A stretch of 64,000 bases of DNA, taken from NCBI GenBank assembly GCA_932294295.1, contig OW028584.1, positions 31,777,969-31,841,968 of the forward strand, read 5' to 3'. Made by a program: the position numbers and the translations under genes. Source of the stretch: Alitta virens. Taxonomy: Eukaryota; Annelida; Polychaeta; Phyllodocida; Nereididae. Positions 46,741 through 57,904 of this stretch are shown here, one piece after another. Under the pieces are notes generated by a model that worked only from the letters and a program-made list of their open reading frames with translations, did not search any database and had not been told where the DNA came from. Every line of letters begins with the position of its first letter. Position 1 is the first letter of the stretch.

Positions 46741-47505
46741 GCCCATCTAACACGAGGTCCCAAACTGAGATATCAAACACAGGGACTCCACAAGGAACTT
46801 GACTGACCCCCTTACTGTTAACAACTAGTACATCGGATATCAGGGCAAATGAAAGCAGCTGTTGCATTGTTAAATTTGCTGATGACACTGCTGCACTTAT
46901 TGGATTAATTAACAATGATAACATCGCAGCTTGCAATGAACAGATCCAAAACTTTGCCAAGTATTGCCAGGACAATTACTGCGAACTCAATGTCACTGAG
47001 ACCAAAGAACTTGTTATTGACTATCGGAATTTGGCCTGCTCATGAGCCGATTAGAGTTAATGACAGTGAGGTGCATGCAGCAAACCAACAATTACAAATA
47101 CCTAGGTGCCATGTTTGACAATCGTCTACAATGGCACAATCAGATTGACTATCTTTGCAAGAAACTCAATTCAAGATTGAACTGTTTTAGGAAAAAGATA
47201 TAGATTTAACATCGATCATAAGGTTCTTCAACTTTCCTATAATGCTGTCATTGGCAGTGTCAGGGGCTATTGTTTAAGCTCCTGGGGTGGAATTACGCAA
47301 GGATGTGATATACAACGAATATCATCCATTATTAAACAGGCAAACCGCATTATAGGAGACCACCAGAAGTCCTTTGAGGAGGCATATGAGTCAGAAATCA
47401 CCGAAATCACAAAGACACAAAGTAAGGGAAGATGCAACTCATCGCTGCAGAAGCAATACCCCCGCCCCCCTGCCAAAACACACAGACACAAACGGTCATT
47501 TGTGC
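46741..47505 (+). pseudogene. Decayed non-LTR retrotransposon reverse transcriptase
   Basis: C-terminal half of a LINE reverse transcriptase broken by stops and frameshifts. In order: NTGTPQGT (46776-46799) followed by a TGA; then KFADDTAALIGLI, with the catalytic FADD at 46875-46886; then CELNVTETKELVIDYR, the LNxxKTKE/IDxR block; a stop and frame change near 47043; PIRVNDSEV; another shift; YKYLGAMFDNRLQWHNQID (YKYLG at 47093-47107); a stop near 47200; and finally YNAVIGSVRGYCLSSWGG and IKQANRIIG in a further frame. This block order is that of the RT 'palm to thumb' region in LINE elements of the CR1/L2/Rex kind; the exact clade is uncertain. It cannot encode an active enzyme. The N-terminal endonuclease part was not found upstream. 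Confidence 0.9.
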
Positions 47506-47514
47506 CTCATTTGT

Positions 47515-47976
47515 GCCTAAGGCAATGAGGATATATAACTTAAGTTCAATTGATTTGTAGTGACAAATAAGCCCACTTGGACTGGGTCCATATATTGTGA
47601 TTTTCTTTTTTCTTAGTGGTATATATTGGACTTGTCAATAAAGATTTTTGTATCGTATCGTTTGAACACCCAATATCTCCAAAGGGATATAATAAACTTG
47701 ACTTGACTAGACGTTTTTTGTTAAAAGAGACTTCTGAAGTTTATTGCCTAAGGCAATGAGGATATATAACTTAAGTTCAATTGATTTGTAGTGACAAATA
47801 AGCCCACTTGGACTGGGTCCATATATTGTGATTTTCTTTTTTCTTAGTGGTATATATTGGACTTGTCAATAAAGATTTTTGTATCGTATCGTTTGAACAC
47901 CCAATATCTCCAAAGGGATATAATAAACTTGACTTGACTAGACGTTTTTTGTTAAAAGAGACTTCTGAAGTTTATT
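47515..47976. repeat. Perfect 231-bp tandem duplication, probably LINE 3' UTR
   Basis: Two copies, 47515-47745 and 47746-47976, appear identical base for base. Each begins gcctaaggcaatgagg, includes gtatcgtatcg, and contains gatataataaacttgacttg, a TTGAC-type tail like a LINE 3' end. It follows the RT remnant directly, so it is probably that element's 3' UTR, duplicated. A recent duplication or an assembly artefact would both explain the identity. Confidence 0.95.
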
Positions 47977-48011
47977 ACCATACAAATAACCATAACTAAT
48001 TAAGATATATG

Positions 48012-48100
48012 GAGTATGATACAACGATGAGATAGTAAGCCTTGGAGTCTAAACCAGTTACACATTTACATGTGAATGGTGTATATTACTTGCTTCTCTA
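48012..48100 (-). mobile_element. SINE-like family B fragment
   Basis: Diverged: aacgatgagatagtaagcc, ttggagtctaaaccagttac, acatttac, ttacttgcttctc. Confidence 0.6.
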
Positions 48101-48204
48101 TCTATAAAGATGTATCTGACGGAAAAATCACAGGATAACTGCCTGATAACAAAACTACCTAGATCTCATACCAGTCTGCAAATTAGCTACATATAAAACT
48201 ATAT

Positions 48205-48282
48205 ATCTATCCAGCAGCCATCCATCCATCTATCCAGTGCTCCATCCATCTATCCAGTGCTCCATCCATCCATCCAATTCAA
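48205..48282. repeat. (ATCC)n imperfect array
   Basis: ATCC/ATCT tetranucleotides including two copies of tccatccatctatccagtgc. Confidence 0.9.
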
Positions 48283-48297
48283 TTCTCTTGCCCTGTT

Positions 48298-48486
48298 GGC
48301 GTAGGGGCCTAGCTCAGTGGTAGTGCACTGGGCTTCCAACCAATGGGTCCCGTGTTTGATTCCCGGTTGAGCCTAAGTTGGACGCCTGTTTCATCCTTCA
48401 TCTCATTGCCATGTTTCCTGCCTGTCCTAATAAGACCATCAGGTGCAGAAATATAGGATGTAAAGCCCTAATCACCCACCCCACTC
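48298..48486 (+). mobile_element. tRNA-derived SINE family A, copy 6
   Basis: Head ggggcctagctcagtggtag with B box gtgtttgattcccgg, slightly degenerate; tail gtaaagccctaatcacccac. Target duplication of 13 bp with one mismatch: ctcttgccctgtt (48285-48297) and ctcttgccccgtt (48487-48499). Older than copies 1-3 by that measure. Confidence 0.94.
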
Positions 48487-48780
48487 CTCTTGCCCCGTTC
48501 TCGCTGTGTCTATATTGTGAATTACGTGTCCATTCTATCATTTTGCTTGAAGGTGCAGGTTGACTTCACTAGTCCTGGCCTTGGTGTTTATATTTACAGA
48601 CACCACACTCTGCTCAAATTAGTGAAAGGACAAAGCGCAGAGAAGTGCTCAGTCACTTTGGAGGACAGCACTCATTTGAGGTCGCAAGTTGTCCTTCAAT
48701 AAATGGCATATTAGCCACTAATGGCAGACATTGTCTCATACTGAAGTTATTATGAGTCATCTGAGAATGTCAATGTTCGT

Positions 48781-49098
48781 CCCAGATAGCATTCCAAATC
48801 GGCCCAGCATCGATTCCATATAGGCCACTGTGGGGCGGGGGCCTAGCTCAGAGGTAGCGCTCTGGGCTTCCAACCGCTGGGTCCCGGGTTCGATTCCTGG
48901 TCGAGCATTAGTTTGATGGCTGTTTCATCCTTCGTCTCATTGCCATTGTCTCTGCCTGTCCTAATTAGCCCAACTGGTGCAGAAATACAGGACGTAAAGC
49001 CCTAATCACCCACCCATATAGGCCACTGTCGTTACAACATCGCATTAACATCGCCGACATCGCGCTGACGTTAAAACAAGTTTGGAATGCTAACTGGT
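48781..49098. mobile_element. MITE family E copy, split by a SINE
   Basis: Left end cccagatagcattccaaatc, right end tttggaatgctaactgg. Removing the SINE and one copy of its target duplication leaves 120 bp, matching the uninterrupted 121-bp copy at 24742-24862 in reverse. Confidence 0.88.
48832..49014 (+). mobile_element. tRNA-derived SINE family A, copy 7, nested
   Basis: Intact head (ggggcctagctcagaggtag, B box gggttcgattcctgg) and tail gtaaagccctaatcacccac. Perfect 15-bp target duplication catataggccactgt at 48817-48831 and 49015-49029, inside MITE E. Confidence 0.97.
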
Positions 49099-49520
49099 AG
49101 AATTCGTAGCTTCTAGCCCATCAAAGATCATATACATTTATGTATCAGGGCAGTTTTTAAAGTAACCTGGAAAATGGGTTAAATTTTAGAAATATTAGGG
49201 GGCTTATTTATACACGACAAAGTATGTAACTCACATCTTTAAAATGCACTGAGACCCAGGCTAGCATGTCAGTTAAACTGCAAAATTGGTTAGCCTGCCT
49301 CATATACATCACTGTTAGCTATGTCTTTAGTCGTGATGACTAACTTCGTCCGAAAATTAGTCAGTCAATTTTGACTAAGGCTGACTATTTTGTTGGATAT
49401 GACTAACTTGTTGGTCACAGTCAAATTGTCTAAAATCTTTCACAGTAGCTAGATATAGACTTAGGCGTTTCAGATCAGCTGTCAGTCAATCCCTAACATT
49501 ATAGCAAGTGCTCACCACTC
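49099..49520. other. Unassigned DNA
   Basis: Around 49340-49420 a cluster of ttagtcagtcaattttgact and gatatgactaacttgttggt inverted motifs; possibly an old MITE. No gene. Confidence 0.4.
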
Positions 49521-49522
49521 TA

Positions 49523-49784
49523 CAGTTAGTTTCATTAAAAACGGCCCGTCAAATTGAAACTAGCCAAACCTGTCATACTCCAGCCGGATCTAAAAGTACA
49601 TATTTATGATATATTAGATTCATTCCTTACATTTACCAAGGTTGATATTTATCTGGTGATAGATGTAAGCCGATTCTTAGCCATAGAAGTGGACAGAAGC
49701 AGCTGCAGGGCTTTAGCATGTTTAGACCACAGCCAGGTTCAGGTTGCTACACACCGAGTCGACCGTATTTTATTGAACTAACTG
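49523..49784 (-). mobile_element. Tc1-like MITE family F, full-length copy 2
   Basis: Termini cagttagtttcattaaaaac and attgaactaactg, flanked exactly by TA at 49521-49522 and 49785-49786. Opposite orientation to the 33502 copy. 262 bp, interior more diverged. The 75-codon frame inside it is not a gene. Confidence 0.93.
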
Positions 49785-49786
49785 TA

Positions 49787-50423
49787 TGATTCCTTTACGT
49801 GTTATTGTTAGTATAACTCCAATGGAGTTTGAATCAGTTTATGGTCAACATTATAGGAATACCTTATATCTTTACAAAAAAATAAACAAGCCTTTATGAG
49901 TTACTCCTGTACATTTAAATATATCACACATGGACTTACCTGTCTTGCTGGTGACTTAGGTAAGTCTTCAGTCCAAGGAGGCAATCCCAGTGAGTCCTTA
50001 GTAAGCAATATAGTAAGCAAATGTTGTAGGATAAAACTTATAAGATGTTGCAAATTGTAAAAGTAGTCATGTCATTGCAATACACCAACCACTTAGTCCA
50101 TTCCAAAAGAAATATAATGGTCTGATGACAAGTCCGAGCTAAATGGACACCAAGTTTGATTTGCTTTTCTATGTTCACTCTAAATGTCCAAAGTTTTAAT
50201 AAGCTTCAGATAGAGCTGTTGTAATGTAGAGTTAGCCTTTGCTTAAAGTTAATGACAACTCTTCAGATTAAAATTCATTTCTCAGGTACATAGTTATTAA
50301 AGTGTTTTTATTGATCCATTAATGGCAATCCACGTGTAGTTAATGCTGCAAGTTTTCGACAGTTATTCTGTTAAAACTGAAAGCAATTCGCAGTAATCCA
50401 CGCTGTCTATATCACTTATTTCC
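49787..50423. other. Unassigned DNA
   Basis: No gene or repeat recognised. Confidence 0.5.
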
Positions 50424-50699
50424 TTAATTGTTTCCTCGGCCACCAATGAACACATTCCCAAGAGCTTGCAATGCTTCTCTGCAATGTTCCACGGGCTTCA
50501 TTCACACAACGTTCAGTTGCTTGAGCATCTGAGCATCTTGTGATGCCGAACCAAGCTTGCTGCTGAAACTTGTCACTGCAACAGCGCACCTAGCGGCTTG
50601 CGTCAGAAACTGTGCGCCTGACACAGCTGCACAGCTGCCACGGCAAAGCTTTGGTTGCAGCTTACTCAGAAATTTATTCAGGGGCGTCATGACATTCAT
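50424..50699 (-). CDS. Short basic open frame with an in-frame TGA, function unknown
   Basis: From ATG at 50699 (in a fair context, with an in-frame TAA just upstream) 65 codons run to a TGA at 50502-50504. The same frame then continues, starting with ATG, for another 25 codons to TAA (50424-50426). The first 54 residues contain no acidic residue and are rich in Lys, Arg, Ser, Ala and Gln; the end of the second part reads REALQALGNVFIGGRGNN. The DNA is markedly GC-richer than its surroundings. No family is recognised. A tandem gatgctca / gatgctca sits just before the TGA, at the LGSASQDAQML stretch, so the break may come from an 8-bp duplication. It could be a decayed gene, an exon whose true splice sites I cannot see, or chance. 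Confidence 0.25.
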
Positions 50700-50996
50700 G
50701 GTTTAACACATACATAGGTTACACAACAATAATACTTCTATTTATAAGGATTAAGCTAAACATTGGCTATATATATTTTTTACCCACAATTAAATTACAT
50801 ACGATTTTAATTTATATAACATTGCATATGAAAAACACAACAAAAAACTTGTAAAAAGTATTGAAACATGCTGTTCAAATCTCAATAAAACCATGCTAGT
50901 ATATAGGAACATGTGCTCATATAATGTTTTTTTGTTGCCAAAACAGCTAACATTTAACACATTTCTTATCATACCCCCGGCACTCCAAGGGACTTT

Positions 50997-51412
50997 TTGC
51001 AACAAATGAAGCTACATGTTCCTATATTTCGTACTTATTTTTGTCAACGAATTATAAGACATAAAGGCGCTGTCATCTATAATTATTTTGCAGATATTGT
51101 TCCACAACACCTATCAATTAATGCCATGAAACACCATGTTAAAAAATACCTCCTGTACAATAGTTTAGAAATAACTTAAAATTATGTATATTATTTATTA
51201 TTGGCTTTAATATGTACTTAGCCGTTTATTAGCTTTCAATTATCCAAGCCATACATGAATATTGTATAATATAATTGTATATAGTTTACCAAATATGCAC
51301 GTATGTGCATCTGGTTGGAATTATTTGAATGTTTAATATCATGTGATCTATATAATACTATGTATATTGTTTAAATCCAATAAATGAACTCAACTCAACT
51401 CAACTCAACTAA
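50997..51412 (+). pseudogene. LINE 3' end with RT C-terminal remnant
   Basis: The 60-codon frame (50997-51179) ends RHKGAVIYNYFADIVPQHL..MKHHVKKYLLYN, the arrangement R-x-K/R-G-x-x-x-x-N..LP..I....S...FK..L..YLL at the C-terminus of CR1/L2-like LINE reverse transcriptases. It is followed by about 200 bp of AT-rich 3' UTR, ccaataaatg and a (CAACT)n tail at 51388-51410. The position just upstream of a poly(A)-like signal and a short-unit tail supports a truncated LINE insertion. Confidence 0.75.
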
Positions 51413-52120
51413 ATGAGTGATCCGTATAGCCAGCCCGACCTGTTATTAGACAGTGTTAGTCCGTACTCCAGTTAGTCAGCTTAAGTAGATTTCGTCTGAG
51501 CCATTCATCTTAAACTTCACATGACTATAAGGCTAAGTACCTTAATTAATGAAGCGAATGATGAAGGGAGTTGAGGGGTTGAATTTATAGTGAGTGATAA
51601 GGAGATTAAGAGAAGGGCTCCTATTGGCCCAGGCGAAGTCAGCTGTGCGCGGAAGCAGAAGTAGCATTATTATTAATTAACTAAATTTAATAATTAAATT
51701 ACATTTATTTGCATTCCATTCCTTGAAGAAACATAATTTAATAATGCAATATAATTCTCTGACATTATTTTCCGTCATGGAGAAAATGGCATCCACTTTA
51801 CCATGCTTGATATACGATTTAATCTGGAGCCTCATAAAATCCGTCCAGCATTCAGAAAATGTGGGCATACATCAAATGGAGCCTATTGGTGTCATAATAT
51901 GTGTCATAAATAACATTCTCAGTTGCTTAAATCCATTGTATTTTATTGTGTATTACAATATTGGTGTGCAGCTTGCCCTTCATAATAAATTACCTGAAGC
52001 AGCTGGAATATGATTTTCAGTGCAACACCATTTCTCATTTAATTTTGCACCAATTATTTTAGTGTGGCCATTGGTTAGAGATCTGTCTGGCAGAATGGGG
52101 GGTTTCCACAGCTGTATCAA
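51413..52120. other. Unassigned DNA
   Basis: No gene recognised. The 96-codon plus frame at 51723-52013 overlaps a minus frame and has no domain. Confidence 0.45.
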
Positions 52121-52462
52121 CCTATTCCTGGCTGTAGCTATAACTGGCTAAAGCCAGCAGCTTCTGTCTATTCCTAGCTTATAGTCGGCTCACACCCACC
52201 ACTAAAAAAATTACTCTTGGTATAGTTACAAATTTGTCTCATATATCATAAATATGTATGGACAATAGACATGTATCTTTTCAGTGAAAAATGACAAATA
52301 TGGATAAATCTCAACTTATCACCAAATGTTTCTGCATGTACTTAAAGATACAGCTTTGTGTAGCCAGCTATAGCGAGACAGTTCTGTTAAGTGGCATGTA
52401 GCATTATATTGCAGAATTTGTATAGGTTTAATTTGACAGGCCGTTTTTAGTGAAACTAACTG
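52121..52462 (+). mobile_element. Tc1-like MITE family F, copy 3, left end lost
   Basis: Starts cctattcctggctgtagcta and ends ttagtgaaactaactg then TA. Contains an internal stretch absent from the 33502 copy (about 52200-52320). Confidence 0.8.
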
Positions 52463-52768
52463 TAGTCACCTAAATGTGAGAAAATCAAATTTACTTTAAT
52501 CCTCTGCATCCAAAAACAAGCATCTGCAAAAACCGTGTCTGTCTTGGCATTATGAAATTGTGTGTATATAACATGGTGTATATCTATAAATTATTAATAT
52601 ATTAAGACACACGTCATAAAATCATGGTATATCACCAAATTATTTTTATTCATAATTTGTAGTGTACAACAAAAGCCTAATATTCAAATCTATTTCACAG
52701 AAAGTAAATAGTTTAGTCTTTCATTACACTAACTTAGTGTTAATGAAAGACTCTAAGCTACTTATTTG
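52463..52768. other. Unassigned DNA with a small hairpin
   Basis: At 52712-52755 agtctttcatta and taatgaaagact pair around cactaacttagtg. No gene recognised. Confidence 0.5.
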
Positions 52769-52800
52769 CAGGGGCGGACTGGCCATACGGGCAATTCCTT
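52769..52800. mobile_element. hAT-like terminal motif
   Basis: CAGGGGCGGACTGGCCATAC is a common hAT-type end in animals. Repeat J follows directly; the matching right end was not found. Confidence 0.4.
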
Positions 52801-52953
52801 CAAATGCACTAAAAATACTGCTGCTAGGATGTAGTTTGCTTCAGCCAATCATAGTCACGGGCTGGAACTTTTTCAGCCAATAGAATTGCAGTATTCTGTG
52901 GTAGCCACCTGGTGGAAATACAGAGAACCTTCCGTGAAAATCCACTATTGTCG
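52801..52953 (-). repeat. Dispersed repeat J, copy 2
   Basis: Reverse complement of 25331-25472; contains aaaaatactgctgc, gcagtattctgtgg and ccacctggtggaaatac. Confidence 0.85.
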
Positions 52954-54006
52954 GAAAACATTTGCAAATTTCGGACAACACTGGACTTCCTTTAGGGAGA
53001 ATCATGATAATTGTTTCTGATATTTATAACATCAAGGTTATTATGCATCATCTGTAATTCATTGTAGTTCCAATGCTGAATCTCAAAATGAGTGCAGGGT
53101 CTTCGCAAATATTGCAGTTGTATGTGTATGTGTCACTTTTGAATTACTGCCATAGGCATTCATGCCTAATTGCCTATCTCAACCCGTGCAAAACAAATCA
53201 GTCATGTCATGTGATTATAACACCTCTTCACATGACTACCACACCATCATTTGCTGCAGAAGCGTGGATGGTGGGTGTCAGGCAAAAGCTTCAACCTCCT
53301 TATTTTAGTTGTGAGAACCAGTTTAATCTTTAACCTTTCAAATATGAAAAAGGATTGTGCACACCCTTTAAATTTTGATGTCAAACTAATTTTATAATAT
53401 ATTTTCATATATACCTAGACAAATCAATGGAAACTTTGCCAAGTCTTCTCTTTATTGATTGTCGCTGCACAGTTATTAAAATTTGGTCATGTATACACAT
53501 CTAGGAGGATTTGTGCTGGTGAGTGAAAACGTTTTTCCACAATTATTGTAAATCATACAAAATTCATGCATGAAGTGTCTATCAAATAGAAATAACCATT
53601 GGAGTGGGTAAATGGCCATCTAGCAGGGCTACAATGAGGTCCAAGTATGTGGAGAGGGAATTGTTTAACGTGACATGAGGAAATTATATTGGACATTAAT
53701 AGGTTTTCTATGAGAAACACAGCCAAGTGTGGGATAAAGACTGTTCTAAATTGAAAATGGCATGTTGTGAATTTCAACATTAAGAGCTCTGAGCCGGAGA
53801 AAAATTACAACATGGCAAAGGTACCACCAGAGGTCACTGAGACCATAGCAAATAAATATTTTTTAATAACGTCATCTATATAGTGACGTCATCCATGTAG
53901 CTATTATGTATTGACATCATCATATTGTCTTTTTACTGTCGTAGCTCCACCTGTAGGCTCTGTTAACTTTTTCTCCCCATTTTCATTACTTTTCATAAAA
54001 TATGGG
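52954..54006. other. Unassigned DNA
   Basis: No gene or mobile element recognised. Confidence 0.5.
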
Positions 54007-54188
54007 CCTCTATTCCTGGCTGTAGCTCTAACTGGCTAAAACCAGCTGCTTCTGACTACTCCTAGCTTGTAATCGGCTGGCACAAAAAAATATATAAACC
54101 TTGGTGAATGTATGAAATGTATCTGATATGGTGCTACATTTACTTTTCTAGGTTCAATTTGACAGGCCGTTTTTAATGAAACTAACTG
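54007..54188 (+). mobile_element. Tc1-like MITE family F, copy 4, internally deleted
   Basis: cctctattcctggctgtagc on the left; tttgacaggccgtttttaat and gaaactaactg on the right. Shorter than copy 1 by about 100 bp, with the gap just before ttctaggttcaatttgac. Confidence 0.82.
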
Positions 54189-55020
54189 AACGTAGTACCA
54201 GGATGTTTACTGGCCATCGGTGCTCGTTTTTCATCACTCCACTTGGTGATTACATGCCAGATGAAAATCTATGACCTTGAACTGTCAGACTTGACATTGG
54301 CTATAAGTGACCGAGGATTAGATCAGGCGATGGAATCTGGAAATGGTCCGAACGACCTTGAGGCACCGATCTGATTAATTAAAACATGCAATCCTTCGTT
54401 TGACAAAAATATGCTATAATAGTTAGTAAGGTTATAAAAGAATGTATAAAATGTTTATTTTTCGGTCATACAAGCAAAAAAATACTTGAAATGAATAACC
54501 TATTTCTATATAATTTATGTGTAATAATCAGTCCAGTGAATTACCATGAAACAGTAATGCTCTATCATTACCACAAATATGGTAGCGATAGAAGAGCTAC
54601 CATAAAAGAGGAATGCTCTACTGTTACTAAATTTTGGTAGCCTTTGCAGTTCATTAATAATATGTTAGATGGCAGCAGTATCCACTTGAAAATGGGTAAT
54701 TTAGATCTTTATCACGGATGATTGACACCAGCTGATGCTGGGTGTTCAACACCCTCCCTTCACCTCTCTGGGATTTCACCCCCTCTCTCTCCTCACCCCC
54801 TCCAGTAGCAGCTGATAGCCCATCTTATCATGTACATTGTATTGGTATCAATTAAGAATGGGGTGTAGAAACTCTCCATAGAAGCTGGAGAAGAAACACA
54901 TTATTTGTATATACAGCCACGAAACTATTTAAGCAGAAATCTAAATTTTTTGTTCAACATTGATAATAAATATCTAATGTTACATTCACATTTTAATCTA
55001 AAATTTTTTTTTGATTGCAC
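54189..55020. other. Unassigned DNA, partly GC-richer
   Basis: 54225-54370 is GC-richer and non-repetitive, with no readable protein; a possible conserved non-coding stretch. The remainder to 55020 is AT-rich and featureless. Confidence 0.35.
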
Positions 55021-55450
55021 ACAGCCAATCAACCAATCAAATCAATCAATCAATCAATCAATCTATCAATCAATCTATCTATCTATCTATCTATCTATAT
55101 ATATATATATATATCTGTCTATCTATCTATCTATCTCTATCTAGCTAGCTACATGTCTGTCTGTCTATCTCTATCTAGCTAGCTACATGTCTGTCTGTCT
55201 GTCTATCTCTATCTAGCTAGCTACATGTCTGTCTGTCTATCTCTATCTCGCTAGCTACATTTCTGTTTGTCTATCTCTATCTAGCTATAGCTACATTTCT
55301 GTCTGTCTGTCTATCTCTATCTAGCTAGCTACATATCTGTCTGTCTATCTAGCTAGCTACATGTCTATCTGTCTATATATCTAGCTAGCTACATGTCTAT
55401 CTGTCCATCTGTCTATCTGTCTATCTGTCTATCTATCTATCTATCTGTAA
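55021..55450. repeat. CAAT/CTAT/CTGT arrays with a 34-bp minisatellite
   Basis: CAAT repeats, then CTAT, then AT dinucleotides (about 55098-55113). From 55130 to about 55400 a unit of roughly 34-38 bp containing ctagctagctacatgtctgt is repeated about seven times, and the array ends in CTGT/CTAT tetramers. Confidence 0.93.
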
Positions 55451-55585
55451 CAGAACAATAATTTTAACTCTGGCTTATGGCTATTATGCAGTGTGTGAAA
55501 TATCATTATATAAGTTACTGTCGTTCTTTTCTTCTTTTCTTTCTTTCTTTCAATCAATCAATCTATCAATCTATTGTCTATCAAT

Positions 55586-55964
55586 TAGAGCTGTACACCT
55601 TTATCTTTATAATGATACGATACGTATCACGATACAGTAAAACCGATATGATACGTATCATGATACATATCGTTAAGCTATATCAATGAAAAAAGCCTAC
55701 AATACTGACAATCCATTATGAAATGTAATGAACTAATCTTAATGGAATAATCCAGACTTTTGTTTAATGTCATTAAAATTAAAGTGGCTGATATTTTTCT
55801 TTAAAAACACGGAACATCTGGGTAGCAGGTGTCTTATTTGTTCAAAAACGCCACTCTGCATGCCATTTAATCTTATCTTTATTATTACCTAACGGATATC
55901 AATACCCCTATCATTATCCATGTACCGTTACAAGCGGTATATCGAGAACCGGTGTACAGCCCTA
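55586..55964. mobile_element. 379-bp hAT-like MITE in the tetranucleotide field
   Basis: Termini tagagctgtacacc (left) and ggtgtacagcccta (right) are inverse complements with one mismatch and fit the TAGRG start of hAT elements. An 8-bp direct repeat ctatcaat flanks it (55578-55585 and 55965-55972), the hAT target size, though the same octamer is common in the surrounding repeat. The interior has inverted tgatacgtatcatgata motifs and no coding capacity. Confidence 0.85.
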
Positions 55965-55972
55965 CTATCAAT

Positions 55973-56010
55973 GTATCAATGTATCAATGTATCAATCAAT
56001 CAATCAATCA

Positions 56011-56041
<31 letters not shown>

Positions 56042-56813
56042 CATCTATCTATCTATCTATCCATCTATCTATCTGCCTGCCTGCCTGCATATCAATCTAT
56101 CAATCAATAAATCAATCAATCTATCTATCAGTCAATCTATCAATCAATCAATCAATCTATCTATCAATCTAATCCATCTATCAATCAATCTATCAATCTA
56201 TTATCAATCTATCAATATCACTCAATCAATCAATATCAATCAATCAGTCAATCTATCAATCAATCAGTCAATCTATCTATCTATCAATCAATCTATTAAT
56301 CTATCAATCTATAAATCTATCTATCAATCTATTGTCTATTAATGTAACAATGTATAAATCAATCAATCAATCAATCTATCTAGCGTTCCTTCTATCCATC
56401 TATCTATCTGCCTTCCTGCATATCAATCTATCAATCAATCAATCTATCTATCTATCAGTCAATCAATCAATCAATCTATCAATCTAATCCATCTATCAAT
56501 CAATCAATCTATTAATCAATCTATCAATGTCACTCTATCAATCAATATCAATCAATCAGTCAATCTACCTATCTATCAATCAATCTATTAATCTATCAAT
56601 CAATCTATAAATCTTATCTATCAATCTGTCAGTCTATCAATCTATCTATCAATTAAATTATCCATCATCTATCTAAGTATCAATGTATCTATCGATCTAT
56701 ATTTCCTTCTATCCATCTATCTATCTGCCTACCTGCCTGCATATCAATCTATGAATCAATCAATCTATCTATCTATCAGTCAATTTATCTATTAATCTAT
56801 CAATCAAACATTA

Positions 56814-56845
<32 letters not shown>

Positions 56846-56886
56846 TATCTATCAATCTATCAATCTATCAATCTATCAATCTATCA

Positions 56887-56917
<31 letters not shown>

Positions 56918-57116
56918 AATCAATCATGATCAATCAATCAATATATATATATATATATATATCAATCTGAATATCTATCAATCAAGCTATCAATCAATAT
57001 CAATCTATCTATCATTCAATCTATTAATTAAGGTATCAATCTATTAATCAATCTATCAATATATCAATCTATCTATCAATCAATCTATTTATCTATCAAT
57101 CAATCAATATCAATCA

Positions 57117-57155
<39 letters not shown>

Positions 57156-57208
57156 AATCAATCTATCAATCAATCTTTCAATTCATCAATCAATCAATTT
57201 ATCAATCA

Positions 57209-57279
<71 letters not shown>

Positions 57280-57709
57280 CATCTATCTATCAATATATCA
57301 ATCAATCAATCAAACAATCAATCATGATCAATCAATCAATATCAATCAATATATCTATCAATCTGAATATCTATCAATCAAGCTATCAATCAATCAATCT
57401 ATCAATCAATCAATCTATCAATCTATCAACAATTAATATAAATCTATCAATCTAGCTATCAATCTTTTAATCAATATATCAATCTATTAATCAATCTATC
57501 AATCAATCAATCAATATCAATCTATCAATCAATCTATTAATCAAGTTATCAATCTATTAATCAATCTATCAATCAATCTATTTATCTATCAATCAATCAA
57601 TATCAATCAATCTATCTATCTATCAATCTATCAATCAATCTTTCAATTCATCAATCAATCAATCAATCTATCAATCTATCAATCTATCAATCAATCAATC
57701 AATCAATCA

Positions 57710-57744
<35 letters not shown>

Positions 57745-57869
57745 AATCAATATCAGTCAATATATCTGTCAATCTATCAAACAATCTATTAACCAGTCTA
57801 TCAATCAATCAATATCAATCTATCAATCAATCTATTAATTAAGTTATCAATCTATTAATCAATCTATTA

Positions 57870-57904
<35 letters not shown>

